A stretch of DNA of 64,000 bases from Pseudoxanthomonas sp. CF125. Its GTDB lineage: Bacteria > Pseudomonadota > Gammaproteobacteria > Xanthomonadales > Xanthomonadaceae. A model generated the notes under the pieces. The model had not been told where the DNA came from. It searched no databases and saw nothing but the letters and a program-made list of their open reading frames with translations. Where the stretch lies: assembly GCF_900104085.1 (NCBI RefSeq), contig NZ_FNLD01000003.1, positions 741,001-805,000 of the forward strand, written 5' to 3'. Below, in pieces: positions 43,086 to 50,812 of this stretch (positions are counted from its first letter, which is position 1; each line of letters opens with the position of its first letter). Made by a program: the position numbers and the translations under genes.

Positions 43086-46061
43086 ATGTCAACGCGCCAA
43101 AGCCGTACCCCGGCAAGCCGGGTAGCAGGCCGCATCAATTTCCGTAAATTCCAGCGTTCGGCCATTGCTTTGAGCATTGCCGCGCTGCTCAGCGCCAATG
43201 CCCATGCGCAGGAGTCCCAGACCGCCCCGGACGACGCAGACGCGAAAAAAGAAGCCGTCGATCTGGATGCTGTCGTCGTCACCGGCATCCGCGGCTCCAT
43301 TTACAGAGCCCAGGACATCAAACGCGACTCCGACACCTTCGTCGACTCGGTCACCGCGCTGGATATCGGCGCGCTACCCGACCGCAGCGTCACCGAAACA
43401 TTGTCGCGCATCCCCGGCGTTACCATCGACCACTTCCTGTCGGTAGGCGATCCGGAACACTTCTCTGCCGAGGGCAGCGGTGTCCAGGTCCGCGGCCTGA
43501 CCCAGGTCCGTTCCGAACTCAATGGCCGCGACAGCTTCTCCGCCTCCGGCGGCCGCAACTTGAGCTTCGGGGACGTGCCTTCCGAGCTGATGGCTGGCGT
43601 CGATGTCTACAAAAACCAGAAGGCCGACATGATCGAGGGAGGCGTGGGCGGCAGCGTGGATCTACGCACCTTCATGCCCTTCGATTTCGACGGCCAGCGG
43701 ATCAGCGGTACCCTCAGCGAGAACTACGGCGACTTCGCCGAGGAATACAAGCCCACTGTCTCCGGCCTGTACAGCAACACTTGGGACACCAGCATCGGCA
43801 AGGTCGGCTTGCTGGTCGATATCACCCATTCCGAGCTGGCCACCCGCACCGATGGCATGTTCGTACGGCCGTTTTTCCAGAACGACAACAACGATCTGAA
43901 CGGCGACGGCGTCAACGAGGAACTCTGGCTGCCACGCGGCGCCGACTGGCGCACGCTGCAGTACGAGCGCAAGCGCGATGGCGCCTATGTCGCCCTGCAG
44001 TGGCGCCCCAGCGACATCGTCGAACTCTACGCAACCGCCTTCCAGAGCAAATACGATGAGCTCTGGAACGAGGATGCGATCTTCGTCTCGAACGATCCCC
44101 TCGCGGTGGCGATTGACGCCAGCCAACCGTATGAACTGGACGGCGATGTGTTCCGTTCCGGCCGGCTCACCCAGCCCGGCGGCGTCCCCATGGGAACGGA
44201 TATCCGCGCCTCCCACCGCAAATCCAAGACCACCGACTTTTCCTTCGGTTTGAAGTGGGCGCTCAGTGACGCCACCGAACTGACCACCGATTTCCAGTAC
44301 ATCAAGGCCACCACCAAGAGCCTGGATTCCACGGTGTCCCTGGGCGTCAACGTGCCCTATATCGACGTCGATCTTCGGGGCGGCAGGCCGACAATCGGCG
44401 TCGATGAGGAGTTCACGGGAAATCCCGCCAATTATTATTGGGGTTTCACCATGGACCATCAGGACGACAACGAGGCCGAGGAACTGGCCTGGCGCGCCGA
44501 CCTCAAGCACAGCTTCGATAACGGCTTCATCAAGTCGGTCAAGTTCGGCGTACGCCTGACCGATCGCGACGCCACCAGCATCGATACCGGCTACAACTGG
44601 AAACCGGTGTTCCAGACCTGGATGCAAGGGTGGGCGATCCCGGCCGGCGCGATGCCGCCGCTGGATCTGAATAGTACGGTCAATTCCAGTCTGGTGCACC
44701 TGAATACCTTCGACAATTTCTATCGCGGCGACGCCAACACGCCGGGCGGCTTTTATGCACCGATCCTGGCCACGGCTCTCGGTTATCCGGGCAGCTACCA
44801 GGCTATCCACGATGCGGCCATCCCGTACTACATCAACGATTGCGGGTTCGGGCAGTACTGCCCTTACCAGGCAACGGTTCTGGACGACGTACACACCAAT
44901 GTCCAGGCCGAGACCACCGAAGCCGCCTATCTGATGGTGAACTTCGGTCTGGACAACGCACGTCTGGATGGCAACGTCGGCGTACGCGTGGTGCGCACCG
45001 AGAACGCCGCCAGGGGTTTCCTGATCTACCCGAACCAAGGGCGCGCGCCTTATCTGGGCGCCGGCGAATCGGAACCCATCACGGCCGAAAATTCCTATAC
45101 GGATGTGCTTCCCAGTCTGAATCTGCGTTGGGAATTTGCCGACAATCTGATCCTGCGTTTCGCTGCCTCCAAGGCAATCGCGCGCCCGAATTTCAGCGAC
45201 ATGCAGGCCTACCAGATCCTCAACGCCGACGTCGACGAGGGCGCAGGCCCCAGTTGCGCCGGCACCGCCCAGGTCCCGGTCGACTGCCTCGACCTGACCG
45301 GCAGTTCCTTCGACAACCCCTATCTGGAACCGATGAAGGCCAACCAGTTCGACCTGTCGCTGGAGTGGTACTTCGATCCGGACAAGGGCGGCATGGCCTG
45401 GATCAACCTGTTCCACAAGGACGTCTCGGACTATTTCCGCCGCCAGACGCAACTGGTTTCCTACCCGGGCGTCGATGGCAACGAATACGACTACCTGATC
45501 ACCCGTCCCGTGAATGTCGGCACCGCGCGTATCCAGGGTGCGGAGATCGGCTGGAACCAGTTCTTCGACTTCCTGCCTGCGCCTTTCGACGGATTCGGAA
45601 TGTCGGCGAACTACACCTACATCGACAGCTCGACCAAGGTGCCGAACAATCTGGATACGCAGCCGGTCGATACCGATGGCTCGGTGTTCGGCGATCTGCC
45701 GGCCGACGGCCTGTCCAAGAATTCCTACAACGTAGCCGCCTTCTACGAGAAGGGTCCCTGGCAGATCCGTTTGGCCTACAACTGGCGCAGCAAATACCTG
45801 CTGTCGATCGGGCCCAATGGCTATAACGGCGGCGACAACAATATTGCCTGGAAGCTGCCCGTATACAGCGACGACTACGGGCAGTTGGATGGCTCCATCT
45901 TCTACAAGTTCAACGATCACATCACGCTCGGCCTGGAGATGAACAATCTCAACAACGCCGAACAGCGCACGATCATGGACCAGAACGGAGCTGGCAGCCG
46001 CGTCACTTCCTGGTACGTGAACGACACGCGCTACGCCGCGACCCTTCGCGTGACGTTCTAA
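43086..46061 (+). CDS. TonB-dependent receptor, SusC-like carbohydrate type (TBDR1)
   Basis: A 991-residue outer-membrane transporter. A long basic N-terminal leader ends in the signal RSAIALSIAALLSANAHAQE. A TonB-box-like segment (DLDAVVVTG) leads into the plug: SVTETLSRIPGVTID, VQVRGLTQVRSELNGRDSF, DVYKNQKADMIEGGVGGSVD. The barrel ends in ATLRVTF with the usual C-terminal aromatic. The ATG at 43086 has GGGAGGGAACAAC ahead, similar to TBDR2. This type imports plant oligosaccharides in Xanthomonads. The leader from promoter to start is about 240 bases with nothing else recognised. The ligand is inferred from the neighbours. Confidence 0.93.
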   Translation: MSTRQSRTPASRVAGRINFRKFQRSAIALSIAALLSANAHAQESQTAPDDADAKKEAVDLDAVVVTGIRGSIYRAQDIKRDSDTFVDSVTALDIGALPDRSVTETLSRIPGVTIDHFLSVGDPEHFSAEGSGVQVRGLTQVRSELNGRDSFSASGGRNLSFGDVPSELMAGVDVYKNQKADMIEGGVGGSVDLRTFMPFDFDGQRISGTLSENYGDFAEEYKPTVSGLYSNTWDTSIGKVGLLVDITHSELATRTDGMFVRPFFQNDNNDLNGDGVNEELWLPRGADWRTLQYERKRDGAYVALQWRPSDIVELYATAFQSKYDELWNEDAIFVSNDPLAVAIDASQPYELDGDVFRSGRLTQPGGVPMGTDIRASHRKSKTTDFSFGLKWALSDATELTTDFQYIKATTKSLDSTVSLGVNVPYIDVDLRGGRPTIGVDEEFTGNPANYYWGFTMDHQDDNEAEELAWRADLKHSFDNGFIKSVKFGVRLTDRDATSIDTGYNWKPVFQTWMQGWAIPAGAMPPLDLNSTVNSSLVHLNTFDNFYRGDANTPGGFYAPILATALGYPGSYQAIHDAAIPYYINDCGFGQYCPYQATVLDDVHTNVQAETTEAAYLMVNFGLDNARLDGNVGVRVVRTENAARGFLIYPNQGRAPYLGAGESEPITAENSYTDVLPSLNLRWEFADNLILRFAASKAIARPNFSDMQAYQILNADVDEGAGPSCAGTAQVPVDCLDLTGSSFDNPYLEPMKANQFDLSLEWYFDPDKGGMAWINLFHKDVSDYFRRQTQLVSYPGVDGNEYDYLITRPVNVGTARIQGAEIGWNQFFDFLPAPFDGFGMSANYTYIDSSTKVPNNLDTQPVDTDGSVFGDLPADGLSKNSYNVAAFYEKGPWQIRLAYNWRSKYLLSIGPNGYNGGDNNIAWKLPVYSDDYGQLDGSIFYKFNDHITLGLEMNNLNNAEQRTIMDQNGAGSRVTSWYVNDTRYAATLRVTF

Positions 46062-46073
46062 GCGTGTCCGAAG

Positions 46074-46100
46074 AAGGGGAGGCGTTTCCTCCCCTTTTTT
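46074..46100 (+). terminator. Rho-independent terminator after TBDR1
   Basis: AAGGGGAGG-CGTTT-CCTCCCC followed by six T residues, 13 bases after the TBDR1 stop. Confidence 0.9.
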
Positions 46101-46220
46101 CGTCGGCAAATCGCCTCCTGCCCAAGGAATACGCCATTGGCACCATTCGCGGTGCGAGGAGCGCGTATTCGCTTCTTCCCCCGGCGCATTGCGACCGGTC
46201 ATTTCGGACGGTCCTTACCC

Positions 46221-47465
46221 ATGCAGCGTAAGCGAACCTACAAGCTGATTCCGGTGTGGCTCGCACTGATGTTGCTGGCTTCGGCCTTGGCGATCCGGCC
46301 GGCGCTGGCATTGGAAGAACCGGCCGACGATGCGCAGCCCGCGCAGGCCGAGCCGCCGCGCACGATGAACGGCCTGGCGACGACGCCGCCGATGGGCTGG
46401 AACAGCTGGAACAAGTTCGCCTGCAACGTAGACGAGAAACTGATCCGCCGCATGGCCGATGCGATGGTTTCCTCGGGCATGCGGGACGTCGGTTATCGCT
46501 ATATCGTCATCGACGATTGCTGGCATGGCGAACGCGATCGCGACGGTTTCATCCAGGCCGATCCCAAACGTTTTCCTTCCGGCATGAAGGCGCTGGGCGA
46601 CTACATCCACGCCAAGGGCCTCAAGTTCGGAATCTATTCCGATGCGGGCCGCAAGACCTGCGGCGGTCGGCCGGGCAGCCAGGGCTACGAATTCCAGGAC
46701 GCCCTGCAGTACGCGCGCTGGGGCGTGGATTATCTGAAGTACGACTGGTGCAACACCGGCACCCGCAATGCGCAGGAAGCCTACACGCTGATGGCCGACG
46801 CGCTGCGCGCCAGCGGCCGCGACATCGTGTTCTCCCTGTGCGAATGGGGCAATCAGAAGCCGTGGCTGTGGGGCAAAACCGTCGGCAATCTATGGCGCAC
46901 CACCGGCGACATCTACGACAAGTGGCAGGGCCGGCATAAATACATGCTGGGCATGCTGGATATCGTGGATATCAACGAACCGCTCTGGCCGTACGCGGGT
47001 CCGGGGCACTGGAACGATCCGGACATGCTGGAAGTCGGCAATGGCGGCATGACGGAAACCGAGTACCGCACCCACTTCAGCCTGTGGGCGATCATGGCTG
47101 CGCCGTTGATCGCCGGTAACGATCTTTCGCGGATGGATGAGGCGACCAGACGCATTTTGCTCAATCGCGAAGTGATCGCCGTCAACCAGGATGCGCTGGG
47201 CGTGCAGGGACGCCGCGTTGCGAAGAACGGCGACCAGGAAGTCTGGGTGAAGGCCTTGGCGGATGGCGGGCGCGCGGTATTGTTGTTCAATCGCGGTGAA
47301 CGGCCAGCCGAGATCGGTGTGGAATGGGAGCAACTGGCATATCCGCGCCATCTCAGCGCGCGCCTGCGCGATCTCTGGAAGCAGCAGGATCTGCCGCCGC
47401 AAGTGGGGCGCTATGCGACCACGGTCGAGCCTCATGCAACGGTGATGCTCGTGGTTCAACCCTGA
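46221..47465 (+). CDS. Alpha-galactosidase, GH27
   Basis: A 414-residue secreted glycosidase. A signal peptide (YKLIPVWLALMLLASALAIR, cleavage around ALA) is followed by a short acidic linker. The GH27 start TPPMGWNSWNKFACNVDEKL, GYRYIVIDDCWHGERDRDGF and KFGIYSDAGRKTCGGRPGSQ are typical. The nucleophile Asp175 is in YLKYDWCN and the acid/base Asp230 in TTGDIYDKW. Beta-L-arabinopyranosidase activity is possible in this family, but alpha-galactosidase is the usual reading. It sits between the two TBDR genes, after the TBDR1 terminator, so it likely has its own promoter or depends on read-through. Confidence 0.93.
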   Translation: MQRKRTYKLIPVWLALMLLASALAIRPALALEEPADDAQPAQAEPPRTMNGLATTPPMGWNSWNKFACNVDEKLIRRMADAMVSSGMRDVGYRYIVIDDCWHGERDRDGFIQADPKRFPSGMKALGDYIHAKGLKFGIYSDAGRKTCGGRPGSQGYEFQDALQYARWGVDYLKYDWCNTGTRNAQEAYTLMADALRASGRDIVFSLCEWGNQKPWLWGKTVGNLWRTTGDIYDKWQGRHKYMLGMLDIVDINEPLWPYAGPGHWNDPDMLEVGNGGMTETEYRTHFSLWAIMAAPLIAGNDLSRMDEATRRILLNREVIAVNQDALGVQGRRVAKNGDQEVWVKALADGGRAVLLFNRGERPAEIGVEWEQLAYPRHLSARLRDLWKQQDLPPQVGRYATTVEPHATVMLVVQP

Positions 47466-47609
47466 TCGCGGCTCACACAACGCGATGACTGGCCCGCGCA
47501 GACCGTTCGCGCTCGTTGCTTCAACGCCTGCCGCGCGCACGTATCGTTTTGCAGCAACAGATTAAGGCGGATGCCGGGCGTCCGTGTGCTATGGATGACG
47601 CGTTGCAGC

Positions 47610-47722
47610 ATTCAAGAACGATATAGATCAAGGCGAATATTTCATTGGTGTGGAATGTCACCGCCACCTATGCTGCGCGCAACTTCGGATTTGGGCGCTG
47701 ATTTATTGTTAGCGCTAACAAT
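47610..47722 (+). promoter_or_regulatory. TBDR2 promoter module with perfect xyl-box-like palindrome
   Basis: The module repeats the TBDR1 layout. AATATTTCATTGGTGTGG (47636-47653) matches 42768-42785 with one difference, TATGCT lies at 47669-47674, and the operator follows 38 bases later. The operator ATTGTTAGCGCTAACAAT (47705-47722) is an 18-bp perfect palindrome containing TGTTAGCGCTAACA. The rest of the 494-base gap (47466-47959) shows nothing that I recognise. Confidence 0.72.
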
Positions 47723-47959
47723 GCGGCTTCCAGCCAATTGAGGAGGTCCGGCAATAAGGCGAAGCATCGACTGTCGTGAGGTTGTGATCGGTGCGGGCGC
47801 CGGTGTCTGGAACGAGCGGTGGCGAAGATCTGGCCTATGCAGCCAGGTCAAGCCGACAACGAGCATTTTTCCTGGCCGAGAGGATCGTGGTACGGGATTC
47901 CGTAGCGGGATTCTCAAGAACAGGTTTGTCTTTTGGTTGTATCCCTGGGAGGGAATAGA

Positions 47960-50692
47960 GTGATTGCAGCGCAACAGAACCGCGGCCCGGCAGTCCGGAC
48001 CGCAGATCGTACGTCCGTCCATACGCTTCGGCATTCGCTCATTGCGCTCAGCATCGCGGCTTTGCTCAGCGCCAATGCTCACGCCCAGGAGGCAGCGGCA
48101 ATCACCGACGAGGCCGCAAAAACCGAGGCTACCGAACTCGATGCGGTCGTCGTCACCGGCGTGCGCAGCAGCGTCACCAAGGCGCAGGCGATCAAACAGA
48201 ACGCCGAACAGATCGTCGATTCCATCGTCGCCGAAGACATCGGCAAGCTGCCCGACAACAACGTCGCCGAGGCGTTGCAGCGCATCTCCGGCATCCAGAT
48301 CCAGCGCAACTACGGCGAAGGCAGCGAAATCGCCATCCGTGGTCTGACCCAAGTCCGCACGGAACTCAACGGCCGCGACATCTTCACCGCCAACGACGGC
48401 CGCGGACTGAGCTTCGAGGACGTGTCGGCCGAATTGCTTTCCGGCGTCAACGTCTACAAGAACCCGTCGGCGGAGATGATCGAAGGCGGCCTGGGCGGCA
48501 CCGTCGATCTGCGCACGCGCCTGCCTTTCGACTACGACGGCATGAAGCTGGCCGGCGGCATCCAGTACAACCATTACGACTTGGCCGACAAAGGCGAAAC
48601 CGCTTTCTCGGGCCTGTTCAGCAATCGCTGGCAGACCGGCATCGGCGAGATCGGTCTGCTGGTGAACTTGTCCAAACAGAAGGGTTCGTTCCGCCAGGAC
48701 ACGATCTCGATCGAGCCTTGGTACGACCAGACCGGACCTGTAGACGGTCTGCCGGGCTACGAAGACCAGAATGTCTCGGTGCCGCACGGCGCCGGCATCA
48801 ATACCACCAATGGCGAGCGCGATCGCCAGACCAGCGCCATCGCGTTGCAGTGGCGCCCCAACGACGATGTCGAGGTGTATCTGCAGGCGCTGCGTTCGGA
48901 CTACGACTTCAGCTGGCTGGACTACTCGTTCTTCGTCTACAGCGGCGGCAACCCGATGCAGCCTGTTCCCGGCAGCAGTTACGTGGTCAACGACCGCAAC
49001 GAATTCGTCAGCGGTACGTTCCAGAACACTCCGGCCGACTCCAACACCAGCTTGACCAAGCGCCACTCGGTCACCACCGACTATTCGGCGGGCGCCAAGT
49101 GGACGGTCAACGATCGGCTCTCGCTGAGCACCGATTTCCAATACGTCGATGCCACCACCGAGTCCACGCGCTACATCGTCGGCACCGGCATGACCGCCAC
49201 GCCGCGCTTCACCATGGACTTCAGCGGCGACCTGCCGCGGCTGACCGTGACCGACGCCAGCGGCGCGGAGGGCTACCTGTCCGACAGCGCCAACTACATC
49301 GGTTGGAAGTTCCACCTGGACAACCAGGACGACAACAAAGGCACCGAATTCGCCTGGCGCAGCGACATGGATCTGGCCTTCGACGAAGGCTTCTTCCGCA
49401 GCTTCAAGGCCGGCGTGCGCTACACCGACCGCGATGCCAAGAACAAGGGCAACGTCTGGCGTTTCATGTGCTTGAACGGCTGCGCCGGCGCCGCCTTCGC
49501 CGACTATCCGAACATCCCGCTGGTGCAGAACCCGACCTCCGACTTCTTCCGTGGCGACGGCTATACCTTCGGCCCGACCCTGACCGCGTCCAACGCCGCG
49601 GTGGGGGATTACGGGGCGACGCTTGCCGGCTTCGGCGCGGAGCCGCTGACTTTCGGTCCGCGGAACATCAACACCCAGAGCGAACAGACCTACGCGGCGT
49701 ACGGTGTGCTGCGCTTCGGCAGCGACGCGGGCGCACTGCCATTCGACGGCAACGTCGGTGTGCGCGTGGTCCGCACCGAACTGGAATCCACGGGCGTCAT
49801 GACCAACCCCGACGATCTGGCCGGCCTGCTGCCGATCAGCGTGCAGCAGAGCTATACCGACGTACTGCCCAGCCTCAATCTGCGTCTGTTCCTGCGCGAC
49901 AACCTGCAATGGCGTTTTGCCGCGTCGAAGGGAATTTCGCGCCCGGGCTTCGACAAGCTCAATCCCAACCTGGGTTTGAGCGTCGATACGGGTGGCCGCC
50001 GCACCGGCTCGGCGGGCAATCCGAACCTGACCCCGATGGAGGCCAATCAGTTCGATACCTCGCTGGAATGGTACTTCGGCAAAGGCTCCATGCTGTACGG
50101 CACCGCGTTCTACAAGAAAGTCGACGGCTTCATCGCCGATGTCACGGCTCCCGAAACCATCGATGGCGTGGAATGGGAGATCACCCGCCCGGTCAATGGC
50201 GATAACGGCAAGATCAAAGGCGTGGAAGTGGGCTACACCCAGTTCTTCGATTTCCTGCCGGGCTGGTTGAGCGGTTTCGGCCTGCAGACCAACTACACCT
50301 ATGTCGACAGCAAGGCGCCAAGCCCCACCGCGACCGACACCAACGGCCAGGCGCTGACGGTGCCGCTGCAGGGTCTGTCCAAGAACAGCTACAACGTCAT
50401 TCTCAGCTACGAACAGCCGCGCTTCGCCGCGCGTGTGGCCTACAACTGGCGCAGCGATTGGCTGGTGACGACCGCCGGCAACGGCACCGGCAATTTGCCG
50501 GTCTACAACAAGGGTTTCGGACAGCTGGATGCTTCGGTCCGTTTCAACATCAACGACGTCTGGTCGGTTTCGCTGGACGGCATCAATCTTCTGGATACCC
50601 GTCGCGAAAGCTATCTCGGCTACGAATCGCGCTTGCGCGACTTCGTGATCAACGACCGCCGCTACGGCATCACCTTGCGAGCCAGTCTGTAA
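47960..50692 (+). CDS. TonB-dependent receptor, carbohydrate type (TBDR2)
   Basis: A 910-residue TBDR. The signal SLIALSIAALLSANAHAQE is almost the same as in TBDR1, followed by LDAVVVTGVRSSVTKA (TonB-box region). The plug includes DIGKLPDNNVAEALQRISGI, IAIRGLTQVRTELNGRDIF and MIEGGLGGTVDLRTRLPF. The barrel ends ITLRASL, with Leu instead of the usual Phe or Trp. I use the GTG at 47960, preceded by GGGAGGGAATAGA as in TBDR1. It is the first gene upstream of the GH74-xylB run and probably takes up xyloglucan oligosaccharides. Confidence 0.93.
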   Translation: MIAAQQNRGPAVRTADRTSVHTLRHSLIALSIAALLSANAHAQEAAAITDEAAKTEATELDAVVVTGVRSSVTKAQAIKQNAEQIVDSIVAEDIGKLPDNNVAEALQRISGIQIQRNYGEGSEIAIRGLTQVRTELNGRDIFTANDGRGLSFEDVSAELLSGVNVYKNPSAEMIEGGLGGTVDLRTRLPFDYDGMKLAGGIQYNHYDLADKGETAFSGLFSNRWQTGIGEIGLLVNLSKQKGSFRQDTISIEPWYDQTGPVDGLPGYEDQNVSVPHGAGINTTNGERDRQTSAIALQWRPNDDVEVYLQALRSDYDFSWLDYSFFVYSGGNPMQPVPGSSYVVNDRNEFVSGTFQNTPADSNTSLTKRHSVTTDYSAGAKWTVNDRLSLSTDFQYVDATTESTRYIVGTGMTATPRFTMDFSGDLPRLTVTDASGAEGYLSDSANYIGWKFHLDNQDDNKGTEFAWRSDMDLAFDEGFFRSFKAGVRYTDRDAKNKGNVWRFMCLNGCAGAAFADYPNIPLVQNPTSDFFRGDGYTFGPTLTASNAAVGDYGATLAGFGAEPLTFGPRNINTQSEQTYAAYGVLRFGSDAGALPFDGNVGVRVVRTELESTGVMTNPDDLAGLLPISVQQSYTDVLPSLNLRLFLRDNLQWRFAASKGISRPGFDKLNPNLGLSVDTGGRRTGSAGNPNLTPMEANQFDTSLEWYFGKGSMLYGTAFYKKVDGFIADVTAPETIDGVEWEITRPVNGDNGKIKGVEVGYTQFFDFLPGWLSGFGLQTNYTYVDSKAPSPTATDTNGQALTVPLQGLSKNSYNVILSYEQPRFAARVAYNWRSDWLVTTAGNGTGNLPVYNKGFGQLDASVRFNINDVWSVSLDGINLLDTRRESYLGYESRLRDFVINDRRYGITLRASL

Positions 50693-50693
50693 C

Positions 50694-50748
50694 CGCCGAA
50701 CGGCGGTTCCGGACCCGCCCCACGCCTCCCCGCGTGGGGCGGGATTAT
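50694..50748 (+). terminator. Hairpins after TBDR2
   Basis: CCGCCGAACGGCGG (50694-50707) and a 12-bp stem CCCGCCCCACGC/GCGTGGGGCGGG (50714-50743) without a T run. They may weaken rather than stop transcription into the GH74 gene 120 bases downstream. Confidence 0.5.
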
Positions 50749-50812
50749 CGGAGTCCATAGTCACCAAGCTGTTCCATTCGCGCGTCGCCCGTTCTCTGGA
50801 GGTCGTTTCCCG

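Noticed and set aside
43662-46202. An 846-codon minus-strand open frame opposite TBDR1
   Set aside because: Same composition and cause as above; no signal, no motif, and it crosses the TBDR1 terminator.
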